Shown in pieces: positions 45,309 through 57,852 of a stretch of 64,000 nucleotides of DNA; position 1 is the stretch's first letter, and each line of letters begins with the position of its first letter. Origin of the DNA: Juglans regia (lineage: Eukaryota; Streptophyta; Magnoliopsida; Fagales; Juglandaceae); NCBI RefSeq assembly GCF_001411555.2, contig NC_049915.1, positions 18,862,640-18,926,639 of the forward strand, read 5' to 3'. Under the pieces are notes generated by a model. The model was given only the letters and a program-made list of their open reading frames with translations. It was not told the DNA's origin and ran no database searches. The translations under genes and the position numbers were made by a program.

Positions 45309-48217
45309 ATGGCTTGCGCAACGTTAACGGTGTCGTTGGGTTTCAAAGCCCTTCCCACATTATGTCCTCCTTCTGCTCGGGCCCCTCGCAGCCTCTCTGT
45401 CCAACTCGCTCCGTTCAACAAGCTGATTTCGCTCCGACTCAGTTCCTCGCGAAGCGTTTCTGGGTTCGGCTGGGTTCTTCCTCAGAAGCTCTGCACAATC
45501 GCTCCCCTCCCTCAGAGGCTTCGCTCTCTCACTGTTGTTGCTGCCAAAGGCTACAAAATGAAGACCCACAAGGTCTCCCTCCGCTCTCTCTCTCTCGATT
45601 TTAGTTCCGTCCCGTTTGGTTGCTTAGAAAACTCGGGAGAATTAAAAAGACGAATTTTTTTGGAGCTGATATATTCAATTATGAGGTTAGACATGAGTCC
45701 TACAAATTTAGTTTCAAATACCCACAAATCCAGTATAAAAAAACAGAAAAAAAACACACAGTGCCAACTAGGTTTTAAAATGCCGTGGAATTTTCAGTTC
45801 CGAAGGAAATTCTGTACTGGGTGAATGGTGATTAAATCCAGCGCGCGGCTCTAACTTTTGGGCTGTTTTCTCTTTTCGACATATTCTCAGCCTTCAAATT
45901 AGCTTCCTAATTAATAATTTTTTGCTGAAGTTTTTGCTAATAGGCTTCAGCGAAGCGATTCAGGGTGACGGGTAGAGGAAAAATAGTTCGGAGGGGAGCT
46001 GGAAAGCAACATTTGCTGTATAAGAAGAACTCCAAGAGGAAATTACGACTGTCCAAAATGGTGCGCTTTTTTACGACGTATCTCTATATTAATGAGAAGG
46101 AAAAAAAAGGATCTTAAATCCTTATGGGGGGTTCTTGAGGAACACCATGTCCATCCATCGATTATATAAATTATCTTGCTTCTATTTTGTTTGACAATAT
46201 ATTTTTTGGGTGCTAAATTTGATGTAGAATTCTCTTTTCACGCTCAATATCTATCTTTTTCAGCATGTGTTGCATATCTATATACAAAGGGAGCAAATAA
46301 ATTACATGTTAGGAAAATTGATGGAATATTTCCATCTTATCTGGAGAACAAGAATTGTAGAGGATTGAGATATTTCCTTTGTATTGCGGTTAGGGAAGAT
46401 AAAGAGGTTTCGGGGCTCATTAAAACCCCAAGCTTGATACTCACTTTCAAACATAGAAACTTGGGCGAGGAGTGGTCTGTGGGTCCTTAAGTGTCGAGAG
46501 TAAATATTTTCCTGAGCTTGCTTTAAAAAACAGTTTGTTGAGGGATAAGGAGGAAATAGTAAGTGATGTTTGCTTAGTATAAAGGTCCTGTTATCTGTTC
46601 TTTTTCCCTATCCTCTATCATTGTGTGTCCGTTTATACTGAAGTTTTGTGTATTTCCGACTTTATTTTCTGCCAAAATTGGGTTCTTAGTTGGACGGCCT
46701 CGTTTGTTTTTGTAGATGAGATGAGATGATAAAAGTTGAAAGTTAAATAAAATTTTGTTAGAATATATTTTTTTAATATTATTTTTGTTTTGGGATTTGA
46801 AAAAGTTAAATTGTTTATTTTATTTAGTGTGGGAATTTGGAAAAGTTGTAATGATTAGATGAGATGAGAATGGTTGTGAAAACAAACGAGGACTTAAGTT
46901 CAAATAATCATCAATCATCACATTTGTATAATATTGTGGTATCATGTGATTTTCACTCAGGTGAGATTATGAATTACCTCTTATTTTATTGCCTTCTTGT
47001 TTTTGTTATTTGGTGATTTTGGTCTGTTTACTGCACGTTATGTGGAGTTTCTTAGGTGGTATAGGCTTTGTTAGGTGACTTATTTGGGAGTTAATAAGCA
47101 TATTATGGTGTTCAGTCCAGAAGCTCCAATAGAGGTGTTTTTTTTTTTTTTTTTGGGGGGGGGGGGGGGGGTTTAAAGGAGGAGCTTGAGGACTTCTAGC
47201 TTGTAGAGGAAATTAAAAGTTATCGTCATATTGAGTGGTTTTATACCCTGTTTCCATAAGAAAGATCTAAAAATAACATTGAGCTAAAATGATTTATCGG
47301 TAGCTTTTTTGTTGGAGGCCACCTGTTCCTGTTGAAATTGATGAATTACTTTAGTTTGCAACTTTGCATTTAGGGTCTGTTCTCTATCCTGCTCAGTTTT
47401 GGGATTTGTAAATTATTCTCAGCATTGAAAGTTTGCCCCTTTAGAAGTCTGCATTTAATCTACTTTTTTTGTTGAAACCTGACCGTTTGATGGACGGAAC
47501 TGGGCATGATTATAACAATTACATCTACTTATCAAAACATTATCTTAACAATTACATCTTAAAGGATTGAATGGATTACCAAAAAAAGGTAGTTGTTTGA
47601 GGAGTAACTTTGGTGGTCTTTTGCAAGAAGAGTTGTAGGTTGAGAGGTTAAAGTGTAATTTTTCAAACATAAAAAAAAATGCAAAAGGGTAAGATATTAT
47701 CCAAATCATACCTGCCAAGATCTTACCAAGTGGGACTACAACTGAGTGATGATCGTAAGGGATTATGAAAGAGTGAGATCTGAAAGATTTTAATGAAAAT
47801 AGACTAGAAGTGTGCAAGAGGTACTATGACATGTTCTTTGTGTTCAATATTCCATTTCAATTCCTAGTTGGTTTCTGACATGGATTCTCACAGTAATGGA
47901 TAAGTAGAACATGCTAGACTAAACTTCTTTTTGAAAGAAAAGTTGCCTTAATGTCTTAACTTTTGAAGAATGGATCTTGATATTATGTTTGGCTTGGACT
48001 GAAATGACTGTATATTGAATGATTTCATAACTGTTTACTTTCACATGTAGTAATGTTATTATCTCAGCTTTAAAATTACTGTGTCAATTCCAGTATGAAA
48101 TTGCTTTCTTACAATTCGTTGGTTTATTGTCATGCACAGCATGCAGTCAGCCGGAGTGACTATGATAACGTGATTGGTGCCTTGCCGTATCTGAAAGTAG
48201 ATAGAAATGCAAAGTAG
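45309..48217 (+). CDS. RPL35: Plastid 50S ribosomal protein bL35c, 3 exons
   Basis: Structural protein of the chloroplast ribosome large subunit, nuclear-encoded and imported. Exons 45309-45572, 45944-46060 and 48140-48217 give 152 aa with phase-0 junctions. Residues 1 to about 78 are a Ser/Arg/Leu-rich, acid-poor transit peptide ([16 protein letters not shown]...). The mature protein starts around [11 protein letters not shown] and shows the bL35 signature [20 protein letters not shown], then [20 protein letters not shown] and [16 protein letters not shown]. Length fits plant bL35c (about 145-155 aa). Intron 2 is 2.1 kb and carries a family A MITE (46696-46893) and a T17/G17 tract. The exon 3 acceptor (GCACAG) was chosen because it joins KM to [10 protein letters not shown]. 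Confidence 0.93.
46696..46893 (+). repeat. MITE family A copy in bL35c intron 2
   Basis: Starts GGCCTCGTTTGTTTTTGTAG and ends GTGAAAACAAACGAGGAC, near-perfect terminal inverted repeats around TCGTTTG. The core is GAGATGATAAAAGTTGAAAG and GATGAGATGAGAATGG. Confidence 0.75.
47138..47171 (+). repeat. T17 followed by G17 tract in bL35c intron 2
   Basis: An uninterrupted run of about 17 T then about 17 G. Such a junction is unusual in an AT-rich plant intron and is also a typical place for length errors in assemblies. Confidence 0.8.
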
Positions 48218-51200
48218 ACATGATGTAACATCCATCGTATGAGTCACTCTTGCACCCATCTGGTCTGTAAATTGTTGATCATTTACTCATATTTATGAAA
48301 AAGGCAAGTGAAATTGTATCTTTCCATGCATATCTAGGACAATTGGTTTTCCATTCCATGGAATTGCTATCTAGTCATAATCAAATTGAAGTTTCTCCTC
48401 CATTTGTAACCCTCACAGTTTGCAGTAATTGTAATAGAATTTGCTAGAGAATGATGGTTCTTTTTTAGTGGCATTCAAATGCTAGTTGGAAATTATCTCT
48501 GAACAAAAAGCATGTATACATGTGGCCAAATGACTTATTGATCCTCCATCACTTTATAGCTCTGGAGAGGGAGATAGAGGAGGCAGGCGGCGGTTGTACT
48601 CTCGGAAATGGAGATGGAGGGGAGAGGAGAGCTTATCTCTCTAAAACTTCCCTGTTTTCGCCATCTCCGAAGTGTTATTTGTGAAGTTATTTTTTACTCT
48701 ATTGGGAAAGTATGACTATGTATCAAAAGCTCTAGAACTAATTCTCTGTATCATCATGTGTTTTATTTATTTTTAATGAAATTGAATGCAAATAAATATA
48801 TTAATCAATTGGTAAAGAAGTTATTTGGTCTCATATTAGGAGCAATAAATAGTCTCATGACACAGTAGATTGGAGGTTGGAGGGATATGAATAGAGGAGG
48901 ATATTGTTGTGTAAAGAAACGAATTTGAAAAAGAAAACAAAAAGGGGCTTCTTTAGCTTTCTGTAAACTCATAAATTGATACGGTTTGATTTGATACGTC
49001 ATATTGTAAAGTTATTTTTATTATAAAGTATATTTAACGAATTTCATGAAATCATATCAATTTATAAGTTTACTTTGTATAATCTTTTTGTATCTATAAC
49101 AAATCTTTCAGTTTAAAGTTGGTATAATTTTCAAATTTTTTCATGGAAAAATTAGAAAAAAATGATACATACTCTTATCGTATCACATGATGTGACATTA
49201 TTTTAAAAAACAAGAATGGACAGTTGATGGATAATATCACATCAATAAATTGGAATGAAAAGAGATTGAGGTAGACTATATAACACAACCCAAAAAATAA
49301 AGTTATTCTGTTCGTATCACAGGTTCATTGAGCCAAGATGTTCTAAAAAGTTTCTTTCTAACAATAAGCATTATATCCTTTTTACTTGAAAACAGAGATG
49401 CAGATATGAAAGTGAGTTGAGTTCATGCAATGCAATGATTTCTTTCTTCTATACAACAACATTAGATTGTTATCTGCTCCGTGAGTCATGATTGATGGCC
49501 TCTTTTTGGGTAACTTCCGTGCAGCAATCGAGTTATCATCTCTCAAAAGTCTTCTTTTGCTGCATATATGGCTGCGTGAGCTCTCCCACCTGAAGCAGTG
49601 CGTTTGCACCAAATTAACACATTTGAAACAAAACCCTGTTTGGTAAACGAGAAAGAAGTCGGAGAAATTTTATGTTATAAGGAAAATGTCCGGGAAGATA
49701 TAAATATTGGCTGACTAAACCAAAAAAAAAAAATCAAAGAGGATTCAAATTTTGCAATGGCATTCACGCTTTCTGACTAGCAAAATATGACAACTAAGAA
49801 TAAAACTTCAAAAAGAAATAAACAGAAATGGGGGAAATGTAATTTTTACAACTAAAAATATAATAACATGGAAACATGAATGAAATATTTATAAGTTTAA
49901 TAGTTGGATTACAAGTGAAAATCTCTTGAAATAGAGTGAAAAAAAAAAAAAAAACGAGTCATACCACAATATTTATGATTACGTGGATGAGTTTGTGGTA
50001 AAATAAATATTACAAGACCTACTTTATATATTTATATCTTTTCTTTTAGATTATATATGAATTAATACGACAATCTGTATCAATTTCTGTTTAAAATTAA
50101 AGTTTTTTTTTTTTTTTGTAGAATATTAGAAATCCCAATTTTGTGGGTGAGTGTTCCAATTTATTGGAAAATCTTATGGTCTCAAAATTTAATAATGAAT
50201 TCCTTTTCGGTATATTTATCATAAATTTAAAGAAAAATTATTTGTGTAACGTTAAGATAGGGTAAGTTTCCTCTTAAAAAATAAAGGGTAAATCTCACAT
50301 AAAAACATACTTTTTATGGTACATCCAAGTATTTTCAAGAAATTTCAAAAGAATTAACTTGGCCTTAATTTGTATTTAATATTAGAAAAATTCTATTTAT
50401 AAACGGTTGTGGATAATACACATAATAAAATGTTTACGTATTATAATTTAATTTGAAAGAAAAATTTTAAAATTTAAATTGTATAAATAAAATCTTACAA
50501 TTTAAATGATATAAATTGTATATTATGCACATCCGACTTAAAAGTAACTTAAGGTTTTGTTTAAGAAAAACGCCGGATGCAAGCGGCCAAAACACAACCG
50601 GCGTGCAAATGCTGACGTGGTGGCCATGTCATTTAATAAAATGATTGTGCTTCATTTGTGTTTTTTTAGGAATAAAATGGTGTGTTTCATGAAATCCCTC
50701 TCCCATTTTTGTAACCCTAAGGTGCTCTCCCTTTCCCTCTTTATTTCTTAACCTAAGACTCTCCATTTCGCAATCACTTTTAACATTATACTCTACAACT
50801 TCACACTATCATTGAAAACAAGAAGATAAAGCATGATAAAGACAAATGAGAAGTGTGCAAGAAAAACAAAGAATTCCATCTCCTTAATCTCTCTCTCTCA
50901 CAAGTTGGGTTTTAATTTCCATCTCCCCTTAATCAATCAAACAACCTTACCATACCCAAACAAGACGAACTGTCTTTTTCATCATGCAAAGGCACGAAAA
51001 AGACCTATACGGGTTGAGTTCTAATTTCCATCATGCACAAGCATGAAAAAGACCCATGCGAGCCATTTTTCATCTGCAAGAAGACCCAAATGAGACGAAC
51101 TCTGAGAGATCCAAACGACGACCAAGACCCAAACGAAGAACTGATGCCTTTATTCTCACTCTCTACGTTTCTCTTCTATTTTTATTTAGATTTTTTTTTT

Positions 51201-51873
51201 ATATTTATTATTATTATTTAAAACCGTTTGCACGCCGCTTACGTAGAATGACTATACATAACAGTTTTATTTATTTAAATATTAAGAATATTTCAAATCA
51301 TGTGTAAATAATAATAAATATTTAAATCTCAAACATTCTTCATATACCAGCACCCGACCAGCACCCGCCCATACTTTTGGCAGTAGTGGCAAAAGCTCAC
51401 AGTAATTTCCAACCCCCGCCCATACTTCAACAGTCCTCGTGCCGGCGAGAGATACCGTTCGTGACAAGTAAACATCGGATCGATCGCCACGTGTCGTTTC
51501 GACAAACTCCGCCGTCATTTGAACAGACTGGGCCCCACGTTAATATCTATTGTATTCAGGCGTGTCTGCCAGCGCATGCCCGCACAACCTCAACCCGAAT
51601 GATGAAACTAGCCTTCATTTTCTCGCGATATATTGATCATATTCCCTGAAACTACGAGGCTGTTTCGGTATTTGACTTACGCCCAGTTCAAAACAACACG
51701 TGCTCGCCGTCACTCTCTGGCACCGTTAAAAAATACGCTAAGTCTTAGGGTTTACAGAATCTCCAAGCTTTTATTTCGGGTTTCGTTGTAAATTACTAAA
51801 TTTTGTTAGTTTCTCGGGAATTTGATTCTCTTTTTCCTGTGGATTCTGTTTCGGTTCGCTGCGGGGAATTTGG
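48218..51873. other. Intergenic, 3.6 kb, no gene
   Basis: The 3' flank of bL35c, then repeat-like AT-rich DNA with a family B copy at 48962-49105. Short frames at 49382-49612 and 50557-51307 show no known motif. A short imperfect tandem (GCACGAAAAAGACCTAT / GCATGAAAAAGACCCAT) lies at 50985-51060. Bases from about 51320 are less AT-rich and probably hold the promoter and leader of the gene starting at 51874. Confidence 0.45.
48962..49105. repeat. MITE family B copy
   Basis: Carries CTGTAAACTCATAAATTGAT, ACGGTTTGATTTGATACGTC, AAAGTTATTTTTATTATAAAG and ATCATATCAATTTATAAGTTT. The outer segments are inverted repeats of each other (AAACTCATAAATTGAT against ATCAATTTATAAGTTT). Confidence 0.6.
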
Positions 51874-54551
51874 ATGGTGCAGTCGACGAAATCCGTGAAT
51901 CTCAGGCCAGAGTCTGAAACGACACCGCCGACGACGGCGTCGTGTCGTGACAAGCCGGTGAAGTTGGAGATCGAGGACCCGTTGGAAGAAGAGCACGGGC
52001 CACTCACTAAGCGCTCGAAGCGTTCTCAGGCTTCTCAAGAGGTACAGAATGAATTTGGGTTTGTTTGGTTCCGAAGAACACGGGGGAAACAGTGGGGAAT
52101 TGTGAAACTTTATGTACATAATTATAATATACCTGAGAAAAACAGGGAATTATATCCAAATGAGTATGATCTCTATTTGTTTTGATCATCTGACAAATTT
52201 AAATCTTAATTCGGAACTGGATCAAAAAATTTCTCCTTGTTTGATTCTCAGCTTCCTGGGAAACCAAATGGTGGCTTTGGGTTTGGTGATTTGGGTGCTT
52301 TTTATCTTGCTATAAGAAAAGTTCGTTCAGAGTGATTTGTGTTACTTTTATATATGATTATTGACAGGGTTGCTAATTCCCTATGTTTTTTACCTTTCTC
52401 AAACATAACTTTCTGAGAGCACATGGTCAGGTAGATTCTTCGATCATTTCATCGTAAGTTTGATCCCTGGGAGATTGTGGGAAAGCGATTAGAACTTTCT
52501 GTATTCATTAAATATCTTATGGTTCATTCCTAATTGAATGGGGTGTTTATGCATGAGTTGATATTGGTTAAAGTTTGATAGGATTTACGTTTGCATCCAG
52601 CCAAATTGGGCATTTTTATTTGAGTTGATCTTAGTGAAAATATTGTTTTAGTGTTTTTTTGGGTTTCTTGTGTTGTAGCGAGGAAAAAATAGCGTTCTTT
52701 CGAATTTGGTTTAGCTAAGATTTGTTGCTTGTGATGACTTTTATGGATTTGTTGCAATAAAGAGTAAAGACTCAAAGCCATTTCCAATACTTTCTGTTGT
52801 AATTTGGATCCCCCCTCCCCCCGAAAGATTTGTCTTCTCCAATTTCAAGAATTCCTTAAATTATGTGGTTTCTACACGACTTAGTTGGGGATTGCTAATT
52901 TATCATGACACTTGTGAGGAGCTCAAGAGCTTTTGTTTATGGGCTAGTGTTGGTTGATTAGATCAATACTGCATTGGGTTTTTTGTTGCCTGAAAAACTT
53001 AAAAAGTTCCTGTTGCTTTCCGTAGTAATTGGGATTCTTCTATTGGTTTGTTTTACACGGTTTCCTTGTTGACTAATCAGCAATGTAGTTATGGAAGTAA
53101 TGCATTCCCTATCCCTCCTTCACAATACAACCCGCTTGATGAGCCTAGCCCGTTGGGTTTGCAGCTGAGGAAAAGCCCATCGCTCTTAGATTTAATTCAG
53201 ATGAAGCTTTCTCAAGGGAGTGGTTCTAGTACAGGAGCTGTGACGAGTGAAAGTTTCAATGCAATAACTAAAAAGGAAAGTAAAGGAACTGCTGTATCAA
53301 GTAGTACTGACAAGCTAAAGGCTTCAAATTTTCCAGCTTCCCTTCTGAGGATTGGGAGTTGGGAGGTATCTTCACTTCCTATTCTGTTACCTAAACAATA
53401 AATAAGGAAAAGAAAAAATCTTCTAAGATTTTGTGCCGCACACATTCTGAGAGTTTAGAGAATCTGACTGATTTTGCATGTAACTCTTAACATTTGCAGT
53501 ATAAATCAAGATATGAAGGCGATTTAGTAGCAAAGTGTTACTTTGCCAAGCATAAGCTTGTTTGGGAAGTTCTTGAAGGTGGTCTGAAAAGTAAAATAGA
53601 AATCCAATGGTCAGATATTATGGCTCTGAAGGCCAGTTGTCCTGATAATGCACCTGGTACATTAAACGTCGTGGTATGTATAGCCTTCTGATCTTCTCTC
53701 TCTGTTCGTGCATGTCTGTACCTGTATTTTAAGTGGTATGAATTTCATTAAGACACCAATGAGCACACGTATAAACGGTTCAATAAGACACTGCTGATCT
53801 CCTGTGCAGTTAGCTAGACAGCCCCTTTTCTTCAGGGAGACCAACCCTCAGCCTAGAAAGCACACCTTATGGCAGGCTACTGCAGATTTCACAGATGGGC
53901 AGGCTAGCATGCACAGGTAATTGTAGTTCAGGTTTCTTTTCTATTTCTCTTTACATTGGACATTAAGACTACCAAAAAGTGTTCTTTTGCTACTCTTGCC
54001 TAATTAAGCCTTGGCAAGTTCATTTTGCGAGGACTTGTGTTGTAAAAAGGAAAAAAAAGTGAGGACTTGTGTTGTTCTTGGTGGCTTATAGTTTGCTGGA
54101 TGATATTTCAGTCTCTTTTCCCATACTTCATTCAACAAGACGTGAATATTTTGCTTTTATTGTTTTCAACTTTAATTAATCTTGTATGTTTTTTTCCATC
54201 CAATATTTTCCGGCCCAAGTGATGAAAGTCTTGGTCTTGGGGTATAACTCCCTTCAAGGTCCAAGGTTCAACATCTCATAGGTGTAAACAATCATTTGGG
54301 GTCACACCTCTTGGTGAAAAGCCAGCAATTTAACTAGTTTTATGTAGGGAAACTTCTGAGGGTGCAGTGCACAGGACCGGAGTTTACTCTACAGGGGTGG
54401 GTCTGAAGGGCCCTGCCTTGGAGAGGTTCCCCGGCATCAAAATAATAATAATAATAATCATCTCTTTTTTCTTCAGCCCATTGAATATGACATTTTGCCC
54501 TTTTCTCTAGTTTCATAACTTTGTGTGTACCTCTAAGCATATATGTAAATA

Positions 54552-54596
<45 letters not shown>

Positions 54597-56515
54597 TGGT
54601 ACCTTTAGAGCTCTTCATTACTCACTCATTGGAAAGACCCTCTTTTAAACATGTGAGCTGCTTCATTTCATCGTTTGTGACAAGTTACCTAGATTCATTA
54701 CTCTCCAGACATTCTATTTATTTTGTGAGGCTTTATTGATAGAAAATTTTGATGTTATTGTTTTATAGGCAACATTATCTGCAATGCCCGCAAGGCTCGT
54801 TAAACAAGCATTTTGAAAAGCTTATCCAGTGTGACATGCGCCTTAACTTCTTAAGCCAACAGCCAGAGAGAGTTTTGGATTCACCATACTTTGAACCACG
54901 GCCCTCTGTTTTTGAAGACCCAGAAGAATCTAAAGATCATAGTTTTGATAAAGTGGATAGTGGTCAAGGATCCATGTCTGGTTTCCAGGATGTAGCATCA
55001 CCAACTACTACACAATCTTCTTCATGGAAGATCGAACAGAAACTGGATTCTTCTGGTTTGACATTGGAAAGTCGGTTACGAGAAATTCCTTCCCCCAGTT
55101 CAGGTACAAGGACAAGCTTGAGCATTGTTTTGAGCATGGTGATTGATACTGTTTTACTATTTATTGTCACATGATTTCATAAGTGCAATAGGTTTTTTCT
55201 CTGATTGCCCACACTTCAGTTAATAGTTAAGAGCCTATATGCACTGAAGACTGCTTAATATTTGACGAATTTTTAGTTTGATGTAACTTCTTCGTCATTG
55301 TTGTTGTAGGCACATCAAGCATGAATGAATGATGTGCAAGCCAGATCATATTCTGTCAATTTCCATATATACTTGGACATAACTTTGGCAATTAGGACCT
55401 GCATGCATGTTCTGAAGGCAATTTAATATCTTTATCTTATCTGATATTAGTGATTTTCTTTTCTGCATGATGCCCATCTGAACAACTGCTTCTAAATTAT
55501 TTTTTTGTGTTTTGTGCATCTAATATTTATAAATGTGGTATTACTTAGAAAAAAAAATATTTATAAATATGGTATTGAACTTTTTGTTATTAATAGAGTA
55601 AAATAGTGCGATACTGCAAAACTTGAGCTATCAAGGCTACTTAAACTCAAATTCGCATGTTGATTTGCTTATCATTTTAGAATGTTTCAAATTTGAGAAA
55701 TGATTGCACCACAAAGGCCTTTGGTTCTCAATTTTAATCCTTTTAATGTTTCTGGATCCCTAACTTATGCCTAGCCCAAGGTCTTGGGTGCAAACATTTA
55801 TCATCTTCAAAGGGATATTTAGTATTGTTATGGGCTGAGTAATACTGGTTACGTATTCTTCCTTGTTCGTCAATTGGTTAATTGATTGCCTCTCATGTTA
55901 GTGATGGACATTCGTGCAATTGAAGGTAATGGAACTTCCGAAGCAGTTGATTCCATGGGTCCAGGAAACCGGGACCAGATAAAACTGACTGGGCTCCATC
56001 CGTCCATGTCAGTGAGTGATTTAATGAGCCATATTGGACAATGTATCTCAGAACAGATGACTTCTGGAACTCTACCAACTGCTGATGAAGGCTCGGAATC
56101 TCATGAAATACTGGCGGACATTGCTCAGTACCTGCTCAACGACAATCAGTTAACTAGCACTTCTGATGAGAAATCCCTCATGTCAAGGGTCAATTCCCTC
56201 TGTTGCCTTCTGCAGAAGGACTCTGCTTCAGTCCAGAATTCCCAGGGTAATGGGGAAAGTTGCACCGATGGACTTGATGGTGGAACCGGCGTTGAAGTTA
56301 AGCACAAGCCTGAACAAATGCATGATGCTAAATATAGAGCTGATTTGAAGGTTTATGAAGCGGACACAAGGGATGTATCTGGCAGCAAGCAGGTACCAGC
56401 TATGTCAAGGAAAGATTCCTTTGGGGACCTGCTGCTCCAGCTCCCAAGAATTGCATCCCTCCCAAAGTTCTTGTTTAACATTTCAGAAGATGATGGTGGG
56501 AGTAAATCTAGATAG
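51874..56515 (+). CDS. Conserved plant protein of unknown function, 6 exons, 560 aa
   Basis: I do not know the function. Exons 51874-52041, 53081-53365, 53500-53673, 53810-53916, 54769-55103 and 55902-56515 join in frame with good splice consensus. The N-terminus carries a basic LTKRSKRSQ motif that could be a nuclear localisation signal. The centre is the ordered, conserved-looking part: RYEGDLVAKCYFAKHKLVWE, SKIEIQWSDIMALKASCP, LARQPLFFRETNPQPRKHTL and QHYLQCPQGSLNKHFEKLIQ. The C-terminal third is Ser/Asp/Gly-rich and probably disordered, with a short end motif DLLLQLPRIASLPKFLFNIS. Proteins with this centre are, as I remember, single or low copy in dicots and labelled uncharacterised or TRF-like. 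No Myb domain is visible here. Introns carry a SINE (54226-54458) and a (CT)n run (54554-54592). Confidence 0.85.
54226..54458 (+). mobile_element. tRNA-derived SINE in intron 4
   Basis: The head has an A-box-like GTCTTGGTCTTGGGGTATAA and a B-box-like AAGGTTCAACATCTC about 30 bases on. A body follows (GGGTGCAGTGCACAGGACCG, GGGTGGGTCTGAAGGGCCC), then an (AATA/ATA)n tail at 54436-54458. The head matches the element at 4080-4300, but the body differs, so they may be subfamilies sharing one tRNA-like head. Confidence 0.65.
54554..54592 (+). repeat. (CT)n microsatellite in intron 4
   Basis: About 19-20 CT units, uninterrupted, about 175 bases before the exon-5 acceptor. Confidence 0.9.
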
Positions 56516-56564
56516 TTCTTTTATTTAACATTCCAGAAATTTCATGAATGAAATTAAATTGCAA

Positions 56565-56610
<46 letters not shown>

Positions 56611-57206
56611 GTGTGTTTTCTTCATGTTTACTTCAAAGCCATTTTAATTTCTCTCACTTTCCATGCCCTATCCCCCAATAGAAATTAGGAATCTGAGAAC
56701 ATCCCTATTAAGTTATTAACAGATTTGAGCACTTTCTCAGGCACATTAATGGCAGATTAAAGATGAATTGACATTCTTGATAACACGTTTGATTAAAACC
56801 AACTTTCCTCCACTATAGAGTAACCGAGCCTTCTATTCTAACCTGCCAATTTCTTCTTATAATCTTCCAACATGCCAGCTGTAAGCCCCCCCACTATGGA
56901 TTGGCACTCCTAGATAAGAACAGGGAAAGGAACTGCACTTCCACACTCAAACCAGTTGGACTGCATGCAAACTTTTCCTTATTTGACTCTCTCCTCGACT
57001 TGGTCAATGAATATGAGTCTAATCTATCGATCCATTGTTATTTTTTCTCTCTTTTCTCTTGTTTTTGGATTTTCATTGAGACTTTTCATTCCACCATAAT
57101 ACAACAGATAAATAAATTAAGAAAAATTGAACCAAGGAATTAACGCTACAGCTAGCCAGAGACCATGGTAGTTGCGATTAGACATGACATGAAAGTTGCA
57201 TTCATG

Positions 57207-57237
<31 letters not shown>

Positions 57238-57852
57238 CTAGCCATTGGAGTTGACATAATTCTATCATTCCATTCGAATATCCTTGAATATACTCTTGAT
57301 CAATTAATTATCTGGAGGAATGCTGCTTTAAACGAATAATTAGCATGTCATAAAAAAATCAGTAGTTTAAATAATTCAACTTTTATCATTTACATTCTTA
57401 GAAGATGCTAGCTTGAACTAATTACCATGCATGCTCCCTAGAAGAAGACTATCTCCACTAACTTTGGTGTGTAGATCATGAATCAAGGAATTGCAGCTGA
57501 TTGAAGCATATCGTTGAAGTCATGCCATCCTGTCCAACAAAAACCATACCAGTTAATTGCATTAGATCATGATCGAGTTGCTCTCAGTTAGTTTTCTTTA
57601 TTATGCAGGAAATAATTACTAATATTATCTCCATGTACACGATAATTTTACCATTTTTGTATATACTAACTTCTTTGATCCATTGCTATAAGAACTACTG
57701 AATTATAATTCGTAGATAATTAGTGATTAATTCAAACCCATAAAACATCTGACTGACAAACTGATACGTTAGATCTACTTTACAATCTAATGGACCACGT
57801 CAAGTTATATGACTGTTTGTGAAATCTTTTATGCCTAAAACATTTCTCAAAA
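56516..57852. other. Intergenic between two convergent genes
   Basis: Contains a (CT)n run at 56568-56609 just after the stop of the upstream gene (likely in its 3' UTR), an (AT)n run near 57209-57236 and a family B copy at 57745-57850. No gene seen. Part of 57500-57560 could be a last exon of the F-box gene if the GGTAATC near 57955 is used as a donor. Confidence 0.45.

Noticed and set aside
49382..49612. LRR-like reading on the plus strand (LSSLKSLLLLHIWLRELSHLK)
   Set aside because: Only about two leucine-rich units without flanking gene structure. Too short to call a resistance-gene remnant.
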